Origin: Telopea speciosissima
Taxonomy: Eukaryota > Streptophyta > Magnoliopsida > Proteales > Proteaceae
Length of the DNA: 64,000 bases
Assembly: GCF_018873765.1 (NCBI RefSeq)
Contig: NC_057924.1
Location: forward strand, 8,804,001-8,868,000
Direction: 5' to 3'
Below, one piece after another: positions 12,294-23,391 of this stretch. The number at the start of each line of letters is the position of its first letter. Position 1 is the first letter of the stretch. The translations under genes were made by a program, and so were the position numbers. The notes beneath the pieces were generated by a model. It was not told the DNA's origin, did no database searches, and saw only the letters and a program-made list of their open reading frames with translations.

Positions 12294-13207
12294 GAATATC
12301 AGTTTAATTGAGTCCACCTTCCATGTTAAGTATCAAAGGGCTATATTGATGATTCCACTATACCTATTTCCAAAGGAAGATCTGAGGAAATGGGGAGTCT
12401 CAAAGACTGGGCAATTTAGTGTTAAGATGGCTTACCATTTGTTGTGTGATTTGGAGCACAATGAACACTCTCAAAGAGCTTCTACATTCCAGAGTGATAA
12501 TAGGCCTTTGGAGTCTCCCAGTCTATGAAAGAATATCTGATCTTGTTATACTCTACCCAGGATTAAACATTTCATGTGGAAAGCAACTCTGGGGGGTCTG
12601 GCGACTGGACAAATTTTAATGCAGCGAAGAATCCAACTTAATCCACAATGCCAAAGGTGTGGAGCTCCAGTGGAGGATATAGAACATATTCTGTTGGATT
12701 GTAGTTTCGCAAAAGTCGTGTGGTTTGGCAGCCCAGTTAGCTTTTTCTGCTCCAAGGGATGGGAACCTTTCTATCAAAAAATGGATCCTAGGATGAGAAG
12801 CTTTATCAATCCATGGCAAAAAAGAAAAACGTTGGTACATGAACCACTGCAGTTTTATAGCATGGCACATTTGGAGGGCTCGGAATGATCTAATATTTAA
12901 AGGAAAATCTTGGAATCCAGCTGAGACCATTCATCTTGCAAACCAGGGAAGATGGCCTCTCTCAATCCTCTCAATTGTAAATGATATCCTCTACATGTCG
13001 TCTATGTTTTTGGAGTGTTCCTTCACCCATATTTCCAAAGATTTGTAATAGCCTTGCTTACTTTCTGGTTCGGAAGGCCCTGTCTGCAGCATGTAGGATA
13101 GTTTGGCTCTTATCCACTCTGTGGATTCAGCAATCTAGTAACTCTAAGTTCGTGTGTTTCACACAATTTAATGAATAGTCGTTTGCTTACCCAAAAAAAA
13201 AAGACTT
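12294..13207 (+). mobile_element. 5'-truncated and internally deleted LINE (L1-type)
   Basis: The plus strand reads 'WGVSKTGQFSVKMAYHLL' (12391-12447), then in another frame 'KHFMWKATLGGLATGQILMQ' and 'CQRCGAPVEDIEHILLDCSF' (about 12565-12715), the zf-RVT domain. 'AWHIWRARNDLIFKGKSWNP' follows at about 12860-12917. An RNase H end-like 'CNSLAYFLVRKALSA' (about 13040-13090) then comes directly, so the middle of the RNase H domain is deleted. It ends in an A run (13190-13203). Flanks atacacatgtagtg (12280-12293) and atacacaagtagtg (13208-13221) match at 13 of 14 positions. Confidence 0.8.
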
Positions 13208-13221
13208 ATACACAAGTAGTG

Positions 13222-13640
13222 TTGTATGCATGTGAGTGGGAGTGTGGGACTGTGAGAGGTATTGTTTGGTTGGCGGATTTAATTATAAATTCCCTTTTTT
13301 ACATGATTTATACAATAAGGTCGATCTGTATTGGTATCAATATTGGCAGCAATTGATATTGGCAGCAATTGATATTGGCGTCCATACAAGATTGTTGAAG
13401 AATGGAACCTGACATTTTTGTTATTGGTTTTTCAATTGTATTCCAAGATTGCAATTCCAAAACTTTTGTTAAAAGCCTGACTCAAAAAAGTTAAAATCCA
13501 AATGTTCTTTTGGTTGCAAAGGGCAAAGGGAACTAAAGGAAAGGGAGAAGTGAAAATTCTAAATTTAGAAGAATAAAAAAATCCAAGTGTTTTCACATGA
13601 GTACCTTACTAATTCCAAATTTTTTTATATTTAATTATTA
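13222..13640. other. Spacer between two LINE fragments
   Basis: AT-rich, with no recognisable coding sequence. A 17-bp motif is directly repeated ('aattgatattggcagc', 13350-13376). Confidence 0.45.
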
Positions 13641-13655
13641 AATTTCATTTTACTT

Positions 13656-14464
13656 TTTTTTTTTTTGGTAGAAAGGATTCTATTCAAAGGCGCGAGAAAA
13701 GCGCATGAAAGGATGATGGAATACAAAACTCAATCAACCATGGAGTGAAAAGAGGTCAAACTGTCGGACATGCCAACGACATGGCCTTCCTAGCTACTAG
13801 CTAAGATATCGGTAATGCCATTTGAATCCCTAGGAACATAATGAAAGGAAACAGAGAGAAGCTTAGAAGCAAGGAATTTGATGTCCGATATCAGCGGTTG
13901 TAGGTTTAGGGGGGCATTGGAGTACGTGCCCATTTTTTTTTATGAAGCACACAACCTGGCTGCAATCAGACTCCACCACTACGTTGTCAAACCCATGAGC
14001 TATAACTTCCAAAAGACCACATCTAATCGCCATAGCCTCACTTTCTCCAATCTCGGCGTAAAAACCCAAATCAGATTTAGCAAGCTAGACTTGGCCATCA
14101 CTACTTCGGATCAGAACTCCCAGTCCACACTTAGTTGTGTTTTCCTTCATCGAAGCATCAATATTTATTCTGAAATGGGATCTGGGACAGGGGACTGACT
14201 TAGGAGGAAGAGGTCTGTCCTGAGCAGGGGCTCCACCGGTAGGCTCTGTGACAATCTTTGAAGCTAGGAATTCCACTTGGGCATGTGTAGCAGCTCTAAT
14301 CACCTCAGTAGGAGACCACTCCTTACTTTCCAAAATGAAATCATTTTTGGCCTTCCAGATAAACCACATCAAGAAAAAGACAAGGCACTGTTGAACTTTT
14401 TGTCACCATGCCCCAACTTCGTCCAATCTTCAAACCATCTTACTAGCGTATATTGGTCATTTTC
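13656..14464 (-). mobile_element. 5'-truncated LINE with RNase H domain
   Basis: A perfect 15-bp duplication, aatttcattttactt, lies at 13641-13655 and 14465-14479. The poly-A end (T run) is at the left, so the element reads leftward. The minus strand gives 'WFIWKAKNDFILESKEWSP', 'FRINIDASMKENTTKCGLGV', 'GFYAEIGESEAMAIRCGLLE' and 'NVVVESDCSQVVCFIKK'. Asp in INIDAS, Glu in GESEA and Asp in ESDCS match the catalytic acids of the RNase H-like domain at the C-terminus of plant L1 LINEs. The reverse transcriptase is absent. The domain is broken by a frame change near 14070 and stops near the end. Confidence 0.9.
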
Positions 14465-14598
14465 AATTTCATTTTACTTTACATCTAAATTCTTTAGGTT
14501 TTTCTACCAAAAAAAAAATCCTTTAGGTTTGAAAAGTAAATAAAAATCAAATCTAAAATTAACATCTAAATAATGATAAAAAAATTTAACTAGATTAT

Positions 14599-15087
14599 TG
14601 ATAAACCAAGAATACACGAGTCAATCCCGATTTGCCACATGGCCTGACATAAAGAGAAGGATGACCCAGGCCCGGCCAACACCTCACATAGAGGGATCTT
14701 ATCCCAAAGAGATGGACCTTATCTGTACTCAACCCTCAAGGATCTTATCCAATACCTGAGGAACACGCATATCTACTTAGTAGGGAACCTCTTCCCTAGC
14801 TGGACTTTATGTCGCATAAAGAGACACCCTACTACGTGATAGACCCTTCCACGAAGAATGCTTATCACCAACTGAGACTCTCCACACTGTCATGCTCAAC
14901 CATAAATACTCAGGTATTCTAACCCATTATTCATCTGGAATGCCAGTAATTCATCTGGTGCTAAGAGAGATTTAACTTAGGCATCAAAGAGTCCTAGGCC
15001 GTAACCACACCTATTCTCCCTTGTCCTTGACATCCTTTTGTAGGTTGCGGCACCCGAAGGACCTATTGGAGATTTCCTGACGCAACA
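14599..15087 (+). mobile_element. Solo LTR (family B, probably Ty3/gypsy type)
   Basis: A 489-bp unit begins 'tgataaacc', ends 'gacgcaaca', and is flanked by a perfect 5-bp duplication, attat, at 14594-14598 and 15088-15092. 'accataaatactc' (about 14899) may be the TATA region. The downstream 'tttaacttaggcatcaaaga' and 'ttgcggcacccgaagg' text is like that seen near the 3' part of many plant gypsy LTRs. No internal domain or second LTR is adjacent. Confidence 0.85.
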
Positions 15088-15328
15088 ATTATACAATCAT
15101 GTTAGCTAATAATTACAAAAGGTGGAGGCAGCAAAGATTCCGAACTAATAAAATTGGTTGGTCTCATTTTCTTACCTCAAGCTGGCTTTTAAAAGCTTGG
15201 TAGATTTCCCCCATTCATTTACCCTTTCTCTAACTTTTTTTTTTTGGGGTAGTGGGAGGGGGAAGGAGTAAGGAGAGTTTGGATTTGGGCAAAACACAAG
15301 ACTTGCAATTAATAAAAAGATTAATGAT

Positions 15329-15426
15329 GTGTTTGATATGCATTCTAAGTTGATTTCGCATTCTCGGACGATAAAAACAACTATTTTTATCATCCGAGAA
15401 TGCGACTTAGAATGCATACCAAACAC
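15329..15426. mobile_element. Near-perfect palindromic MITE (copy 1)
   Basis: The left arm 'gtgtttgatatgcattctaa' pairs with the right arm, whose reverse complement starts 'gtgtttggtatgcattctaa'. The arms meet around 'aaacaactattttta', so almost the whole 98 bp is a hairpin. A relative lies at 15516-15645. Confidence 0.75.
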
Positions 15427-15515
15427 TGCCTAAGTTTTCCTTCATGCAAGGTGAAGAGAGTATTAGCTCCTACCCCTTATTATACATGATCCGAAAAATC
15501 TTTCCCAATCCAATC

Positions 15516-15645
15516 AAGGCTATGTTTGGTATGCATTCTTGGAAAGAATTCTGGGTTGATTTCACATTCTCGGATTTTAAAAATAGTTATTTTTATCGTC
15601 CACGAATGCGAAATTGACCCGAAATGCATACCAAACGCAACCTTA
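15516..15645. mobile_element. Palindromic MITE (copy 2, same family)
   Basis: The ends 'aaggctatgtttggtatgca' and the reverse complement of the right end 'aaggttgcgtttggtatgca' pair. The centre 'aaaaatagttattttta' matches copy 1. It lies 90 bp from copy 1. No coding capacity and no certain target duplication. Confidence 0.75.
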
Positions 15646-16626
15646 AATCAGAAAGTCAGATGAAATGAACGAAGAGATTCTCTCCTCACCATGGATGGAG
15701 AAGGTGGTGATAGCTGAAGCCTCACTGAAACTTGAAATCAAAACAATGGTTAAGCCAGATACTAAACTTTAGCGTCCACTGGCACTAAGTGGGCTAAAAA
15801 AGAGCTTAGTATCTTAAACCTGCCTACTAACACCCTTAGTCAGCTAATCTCCCTATCTGTACTCCTGAGTCCTTACTCCTTAGGGTTTTAACTTTTAAGT
15901 AGGGGTATCAAACCTTAGCTAGTCCGAACTGACAAAAGAAATTCAAACTGAATCGAAGCAAATTCTTATTGGTTTGGTTTTGGATTGGGGTATTATAGAA
16001 TTGGTTGAAAATCAAACCTCATCAGAATTGCACCGAATATGATGAGCTGGACAACAACTGAATGCAAAGTTGCAAGTCGATATAAAACTGATACCAACCC
16101 GAACACAAATAAAAACATGTTTTTCCCGGTTACCCAAACCGGATCAATCCCGATAAGAGGAAACTGAAATAAATCGAATCCAAAGCAGACAGAGACTGAA
16201 CCTTTCCCTTGTTGGTATGGTTTCTGATTCTCATATTCACACATTAAAACCGATTCAGTTCGATCAAAACTGGACCAAACCAACAAATATACCACCCTAG
16301 ATTTAAGGATAGAACTGGGATCCTTGAGTGAAATCCCGGTTCTATCCTATCTGGTTAGCTCAAGCTGATTTTGCATGGAAAAACCTTATATACCTAGAAT
16401 ATACCAACTCTAAGGCCAATTTGGATCAAATTGGTATCGACAGGGACCAACCTGAATCATGGTTCAAAGTATTGGTCTTGGATCGGCAAAAGCGCTCAGA
16501 TTGATCGGTATCAGCCGACGGTGATCTCGATTCTTGGTTGATCTAATACCGAGTTATCGACCCACTGATAGACCTAGGGCTAAAAATGTAATAAAAGTGA
16601 CTTTTATTAAAAAGTAGGGGCAAATA
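15646..16626. other. Intergenic repeat-derived DNA
   Basis: No gene is recognised. Text such as 'ccaaaccggatcaatcc' and 'gaaattcaaactgaatcgaa' (15900-16290), and 'tcggatcggcaaaagcgc', 'gattgatcggtatcagcc' (16470-16570), is the low-complexity CGRT-rich style seen in non-autonomous hAT-like elements elsewhere in the window, but ends could not be fixed. Confidence 0.35.
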
Positions 16627-17563
16627 TAGGGGTGCAAGTTTGGCCTTGTCGGCCTGAACCCGTCCTGATCGGTCCTGGCCCGTCCTAAGCCCGAACAGGT
16701 CCTGTGCTGAGATATCTGGGCCCTGAGGGTGGGTCAGGGCTTGAAATTTCTAACCCTGAGTCAGGGTCGGGTCGGGTAGGGTCAAGGTTGAGGCCTCAGG
16801 TTGAGCCTGGCCCGGCCCTGCCTGATCCTGTTTTAAGTTATACTATAAAATATATATTGATATAGTATATATATTATAAACTTTAAATGTCACTCATGTT
16901 TTGTTATATAATATATTATATAGGATAAATTACACTTCACCCCTGGTTTTCAAACGAAACTCAGATCATCCCCCTGATTTAGACCCCAATATGACAAATT
17001 AGTCCCTACCGTTAGTTTTATTATGTTAAGTGATGATGTCAACCAGTTAAATAAATTTAAATCCCTAAACTTCCCTTGACATCCAAACATAGATTTTGAA
17101 GGGTAGTATTGTAAATTTAATTATAATGTTTTAGTACAAGGGTAAAATAGTAATTTCATACCAATAACTAACAACAGACTAACACCGTTACTGTAGAGGG
17201 GGTGATTTGAGTTTTTTTAAAAACTACGAGGTGATTTGAGTTTCGTTTGAAAATCAGGGGGCGATGTGTAATTTACCCTATTATATATGAAGATAATAAG
17301 TAATATAAATATTTTATTATAGTGTTATTTTAAGTAAAATTGATAATTTTCTCCCCGGCCCAGTCCAGCCCATGCATCTCCCTTCCCCCTCCCCATGATC
17401 AGGGCAAATCAGGGTCAGCCCGACCCGACCCTGAGGGCGGGTTAGGGTTGGATTTTTCAAGCCCTGAGTCAGGGTCGGGTCGGGCCTGGGCCCAGCTAAG
17501 GATACTCAGGGTTGGGCTAGGGTTTTATAAAGCCCAGCCCAACCCGACCCTATTGCACCCCTA
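16627..17563. mobile_element. Non-autonomous hAT-like element, with another element nested inside
   Basis: Terminal inverted repeats are taggggtgcaag at 16627 and its complement ending at 17563 (ttgcacccctta-like). The flanking 8-mers ggcaaata (16619-16626) and agcaaatc (17564-17571) share the six central bases, fitting an old 8-bp hAT duplication. The sub-ends consist of repeated 'cgggtcgggt' and 'ctgagtcagggtcggg' motifs on opposite strands. No transposase is present. A 356-bp MITE sits in the AT-rich centre. Confidence 0.75.
16923..17278. mobile_element. MULE-like MITE nested in the hAT-like element
   Basis: The ends ggataaattacac (16923) and the reverse complement of the right end, gggtaaattacac (ending 17278), pair. 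They continue into 'ggttttcaaacgaaactcag' and 'tgattttcaaacgaaactca'. A perfect 9-bp duplication, tattatata, lies at 16914-16922 and 17279-17287. The 9-bp size points to Mutator-type transposition. Confidence 0.85.
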
Positions 17564-17762
17564 AGCAAATCCCTCTGATCCGGTCCAATTTAGGGCGTTC
17601 GGATCGGTATGGGCCTAGACCAACCCCGATCCAATTTCCGAGAACAAAAACAATGATCCGGATCTCGATTCTGGATTTTCAATCCCTGCTACTGTGAGTC
17701 CCGAGTCCTGACTCCTGAGTCCTCCTCACATTGCCGGTCGGAGGAAACCCAAGCAGAGGAGC

Positions 17763-20700
17763 ATGGTTTGGTGCACTGGAAATCCAGTTCAGTATTCGTT
17801 TCCCTCTTCGGAACTTTTGCAGGTTAGCCAATCTTCTTTGTGTGGTCTTTGGCATATTTTCTTCTTTCCATTTGATTTGCAGATTGTTGATGGAAGTCTA
17901 CGCTCCAGGCTTCTGCCATTTATCGCCGGATAAAGACGACCGAAGCAGGGTCGTGGTTTCTGAATTTCCGAGGTCCTCTCTTGCAGAAACCTAAAGGGTT
18001 GTGTGTGTTCGGAGCCAATGTAATTAAAGTTCGCTCGCGAATTACGACCCTTCCGTAAATTGTTTCTGTGCTATTTTGTAGTTGTTTTCCTGTACTGGCA
18101 ATCTTGTAAGGTTTCTCTTCCAGTTAATTGCTTCGTTAATACATGATGTAGGTTACGAGTGTTCGTCATGCCTATTGTTCAAATGATCAATTTCAGCAAC
18201 GAGAACCGAAGTCCCTCCCTGTTGACAAGTAATTTCGTTTTCCCCTTTCTTGTTCTACGGCTGGCATGCTAAAATATCTTAAAATGAGTTAAGCTTTATG
18301 CCAGACATTAAATCTTGTTTTCTCGTCTGTGTTTCATACATCATTTCTTTCTTTTTTTCTGGGCTTTATTTTTCCACTACTTTGTTGCTATTAACTTATT
18401 CCTTCACTTGGACCGTCGAACATTGATTTCAGGAGATTGAACAAGAAATCAGGAAAAAAGGAGCATCACTTGTGGATCAAAAGAGAATCAGCCGGGTCAG
18501 GGCAAAAGGCTGTCAATCTCGTACGAATTGTAAGTTTTTTTATACCATAAACCAGTGTTCTCACAATGACACTTTTAAGTAGTGATCATTTTTGTGGAAG
18601 GCAAAGTCAACATTGTGGCTCCGTATGAAAGTTTGGATTTGCTTAAGCAATTCTTTTAACCCACGAAGGGAAAAGTTTCCTCAAGTGTTCCCGCTGTTTC
18701 TGAACCTTGAATTTGTAGGTGTCAGGACTTCCCAATGAGAAAGAAGCTGTGTATGGAGCATTAGATAAATGGACAGCTTGGGAGGCAGAATTCCCATTGA
18801 TTGCAGCAAGTAAAGCTCTAGGAATCTTACGGAAGAGGAACCAATGGTTGCGCATAATTCAAGTATACAGTTCTGCAAACTTTATTGGGTAGCGTTATCT
18901 TTTATTCTAAAATAATGTATGGAACAGTTAACTCTCTGTTATTAAATTGCAAATGTGTATAGATGAGTGGATCGACAGTAAAAATTAGTCAAAACTCAAT
19001 TTTTTTTGAAGTTTTCTGACAGTCTTGCTCACAGTGTATCAATTAAAACTCATCTTTCTTTTCAAATATTTTTTACTATGGCTGGTATTTCATAATATAC
19101 TTGCACTTTTATTTAAGAAATCTGTTATGCTAAATGATAGTCATTGTGTTTGCTAATTGCTTGGAATTAGCAAACAAAAGTAAAAGACGATAACACATGC
19201 AGTTTGGTGGGATATCCCACCAGATTAGATTATGTTGAAGAAGAAATGAATTGAGTGTTGATGCCAATTACTTGTTTCATTATAGTTCGTTACTGATAAC
19301 TAAGTTTAATATCTGCTGGCTAGGTCCTGAGTTTAGCCTCAGAATTTTAGATGTAGACATTTGATGCATTTATGCACATAGTTTGATGCTTAAAGGGATT
19401 GTTCGGGATACTAATTCCAGTCTATCCCAGGTTTCCAAGTGGATGTTGGCCAGAGGTCAAGGACTGACAATGGGAACATATGACACGCTGCTGTTGGCAT
19501 TTGATATGGATGGAAGGATAGATGAGGCTGAGTCTCTATGGAACATGATTTTGCATATTCATACACGCTCTGTCTCAAAGCGGTTGTTTTCTCGGATGAT
19601 CTCTTTGTATGATCATCATCACATGATGGAGAAGATAATAGAGGTGCCTCATATGTATACTATTCCTAACATTTTATATCTGGTCTGTCTACTGTTAAGG
19701 CATTTGTGTTGCAATCTTTTTTGAATGTTGCCTTTTTTATTAACCAAAGGTGTTCAAGATCGAATCTTTCATTTGTTGATGCAATGCATATACATATTTA
19801 GAGAAGGTAGGATTAATGGTGAGTATAACTGCAGAAATCAACAGGTAGTCCTAGTTCGAGAAACAGATTTAAAACATACAAGAATTTGGGACTTCATGGC
19901 AAACCATATATGAACAAAAATTTGATATACCTAATGAGGAGTTAAAATGTACCAACTCACAACAGAAAAATAGCGGAAAGAATCAGAAATAGAGAAACCC
20001 AAATGAGAGAGATTTTGCATCAAGTATCCAGCTATGAAACCCTCTCAAAATCTAGCAAAAGGTCTGAAGGAACCTACAAATAACGGTAAGAAGAAGAATC
20101 TAACTTCAAGATCTGAAAATACCCTAGACATGAGTAATATTTTCTCAACTTAAAATTCAGCCTTCTAAAAAAATGAATTCGACATTCATATGGGAAGAGA
20201 ATAGCCATTCAACCATTTTTTCTGATGCGATAAAACTTTAATTAAATGATCCTACTTACTTTAATCAAGAGCCTGTGTTAGACTCTTAATTGGATGAAAA
20301 CTCTAGGGAATAGAAATAGAAAGACCCTAAGTGGAAGTGGACGATGGACCTCACAGACAATCAATATCACCCCCTTGGAATTTATATCTGGTTGGCCTTT
20401 TTGGGTTTGGATTTTCAACCCCTGTTGGCACTCTGATCTCTATCAATTCTCACTATCTTAGAAGCTTTTTTCTCTGGAAAATGACTAAATGTCTATCATT
20501 TATATTTATTGCTTATAAAAAAAATTCTAGAGATCTGGATTAAGTCATTGGAAATTAGGTTCTGTAATTATGTACTGTTCAGCTTCTTCAATTTGAAAAA
20601 AGAAAAAATATCTGACAATAACTATCATAGTTGTCAAGGCAGTGGAGGGGGGTGCCTAAGCGCTTAGGCGACAAGGCGCCCGCCTAGGCGACCAAGGCGC

Positions 20701-23391
20701 CCAAGTGTTATATTTTATTTCCCTTCTTTTCTAACATTATTTAGTATGCTACAATATATACCTTATATCATAAAAAATCAACATTAAACCACATCAAGTC
20801 ATCAAAAATCAACATTAAGCCACATCAAGTCATCAAAAAGCAACATTAAGTCACATCAAGTCATAAAAAATGAATATTAGGCCACATCAAGTCATCAAAA
20901 ATCAACATAGAACTAGAAGACAACAGAACTAAAGAAGCAAGCTATTGGAAGTTTAAAACAATCAAAACATACATATGGTTTATACTATTCTTGGAATTGG
21001 TCATTGTCCTGGTATACCTAGTCTCACATTTGGTTTATATTGTTCTTAGAAAATATGATCTTATTTATAAGTAATTAAATTGCTCTCAATTTAGAGAAAT
21101 GTTTTTGTTCTTTGAGAAGTTTGACTGGTCAAATGATCTTATTTTTACATGAGACTTATTGTATTAGGTAGAACACAAAACCAGCTTTCCAACTAATCCA
21201 ATATTGCTTAAATCTGATTTATATTGAAGGCGTTATGTTCGGTCAAACCTTATTTGATGTGCACGAATGCTGTCAAAATCGCTCTAAATGAACATATTTT
21301 TTTATATATCAAAACAAATGAATTTGTTACCGCACTTTTGGTTTTTAGCAATGTTTTACCATATTAAGATTTATTGATTTTTTAGATTTGAGCAAAACTC
21401 CAACATTAGAAAGTTGAAAATTTCACCTACCGCTAAAAATCCAGTTTTTGTTCTTCAACAGGGGAGTTGATTTTTTATCCTTTTGGAATTTAAAATTTAA
21501 CTATTTTTATTGAATTCAAATAGGGGGGTATTTGCTTATTTATGAATAATGACTTAAATGGTATTTGGCATAATAACGGCCAAATCTAGGTCGATAGCAC
21601 TAAGGCGTTCAATACCACTAAGGCAGCAGTCGCCTAGGCCCCCTAAAAATCTGCCAGGATGCCTAGGCGACGCCTTGACAAATATGATATTAACTATATG
21701 GTATAGGAACAACTTTGATCATCAGCCTCAGAATCTAGTTCTTCTACCAGTTTGGGCAGAATAGGAAGACAAACTACTTGTTCTCATCTGCTTCTGCATG
21801 ATCACCATATCAAGTATCTAGATTCGTCACATTTAAAGTATTTCCAGTACCAATATCCTTTGTTAAGCTGAGGAAATGAACATTTACATTACTACAACAA
21901 CAACAACAGACTCAGCCTTATCCCAACTTAATGGGGTCGGCTACATGGATCCAAAGTTCCAAACAAAACAAAGTATGGAAAACTGGGGTCTAAACAAAAA
22001 AAGGGGGGAATGAATAGATGGGGAAATGAACACTAGCATTAATATTCTTAACAATTTAGTAAGGACCTACATTTTGATATTGTGAGTTCTGAAATTTCCC
22101 TCACAAGCATCTTTGGACTACTTATTAAAAACTACAATAAAAACAAAGAAAAACCTTGGGACTGATTACTGCTACCTCGACAGTCACAAGTCAAATTCAT
22201 TGAAACTGAAGTATGAATGTATAATCACAAATCCCATCATCTAAAGCCTTACCAGCTACATCATTTTGCCTTTAAAATTCACACCTTTCCATTTGCCTTT
22301 GAAAATCACCAAGGAAACCTCCAAGATCCCCAAAGAAATCAATCCCTACCTGATTGGCACCCTATAAATCCACCACCAAACAGTCCCTCTTCAACCCACG
22401 ATCAAACTCTTGCCCCTCAATATGAATTCTTGTTATCCTAAGCCTTGACCAAGCATATGGTGTTCTCAATCTGGAAACTCTAAACCCTTTCAATTTACTT
22501 ATTGATCAGCCCTAGAACCCTGACTTCTTCCCCAGTTCAACCATAACTCTTTGATTCTCTTAATCCCTTGGCTGTTCCCAGATCCTCCTTCCTAATTGTA
22601 CAAAAGCTGCCTCCTAAGAGGGGAAGGAATCAACTGGAGAAAAAGAGAAGACCTAAAAGAAAATCAGATGAAAAAGCATGAACAGAGATTTACATGTACA
22701 GTAAATATTTCCTTAATACCCATTTTTATCCAAGAGTCCACCATGTTTCTAGCCAATTGAGACCTCCATTGGAATGAGTATTTAACTTGGATATCAAGGC
22801 CTTGGCATCTCATAATACAGAGAGTTTTCGCATGTGCAAATCTGCCGATTCATATCCACCAGTAATTGTTGAACAAATCACACGTTATGATGAGCGTCTT
22901 ATAGCCTACAGGGATTGAGGATATGAATCCTGATAACAGTGGTTGTTGCTCTCCTCTGTTGGAGTCTTTCCAACTAGAAGGACAAAAGAAAGCAAAAACT
23001 GAAGTATTTCCCATCTTGTCCATGAGAAAGGTCTTCTTCAATCCGTGAAAGCTGTGCCTCTGGTAGTCAATATAGTTATTTATACTTATGTTTTGTTTTT
23101 CTTTATGTTTAGGTATGCTTAGATTAACTGCTTTGATGCTCTTAAGGCATGTAGTAAATATCGTTCACTGCTTCCTTTTTTTGTCCTGTAAAAACACAGG
23201 TCTTTGCTGACATGGAAGAAGTGGGGGTGAAACCTGATGAAGACACTGTAAGGAGAGTGGCACGTGCATTCCAGAAGTTAGGTCAAGAAGACAAGAAGAG
23301 GTTGATGGTCAAGAAATACCAGTTAAAATGGAAATATATGCATTTCAATGGTGAAAGGGTTAGAGTAAGGACAGATGTGTGGGATGGATAG
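17763..23391 (+). CDS. Pentatricopeptide repeat protein, At4g18975-like
   Basis: Proposed coding exons are 17763-17822, 18152-18228, 18433-18529, 18719-18862, 19431-19643 and 23200-23391. All have GT-AG borders and matching phases, giving 783 nt or 260 aa. Exons 2-6 are firm: 'GKKEHHLWIKRESAGSGQKA', 'LPNEKEAVYGALDKWTAWEA', 'GLTMGTYDTLLLAFDMDGRI', 'SVSKRLFSRMISLYDHHHMM', 'VGVKPDEDTVRRVARAFQKL' and 'KWKYMHFNGERVRVRTD' follow the small PPR protein known from Arabidopsis At4g18975, predicted to enter chloroplasts. Two or three degenerate 35-residue PPR helix pairs lie in exons 4-6; such proteins bind organellar RNA, but this one's target is unknown. Exon 1 is less sure: ATG 17763 with donor CAG|gttagc is in phase, while ATG 17890 with a weak donor is an alternative. 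The last intron is 3556 bp and carries several repeats. Confidence 0.88.
20626..21688. mobile_element. Non-autonomous DNA element in the last PPR intron
   Basis: The ends read 'catagttgtcaaggc' at the left and, reverse-complemented, 'atcatatttgtcaaggcg' at the right. Both continue into 'gcctaggcg'-rich arms. The flanks aataactat (20617-20625) and attaactat (21689-21697) match at 8 of 9, fitting a Mutator-type duplication. A 138-bp relative with the same ends lies at 58458-58595. The AT-rich interior has no transposase. Confidence 0.65.
20771..20912. repeat. About 31-bp tandem repeat, four to five copies
   Basis: Successive units read like 'aaaaatcaacattaagccac' followed by 'atcaagtcatc', with point changes and 1-bp indels. 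The array is inside the element at 20626-21688. Confidence 0.8.
21885..21960 (+). repeat. Fragment of a dispersed retroposon 3' region
   Basis: 'caacaacaacaacagactc' is followed by 'agccttatcccaacttaatg' and 'ggggtcggctacatggatcc' in overlapping form. This text is common in many plant genomes and is usually attributed to RTE-type LINE or SINE 3' ends. A shorter related piece ('actcagccttacccaactta') lies near 23957. Ends cannot be fixed. Confidence 0.5.
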
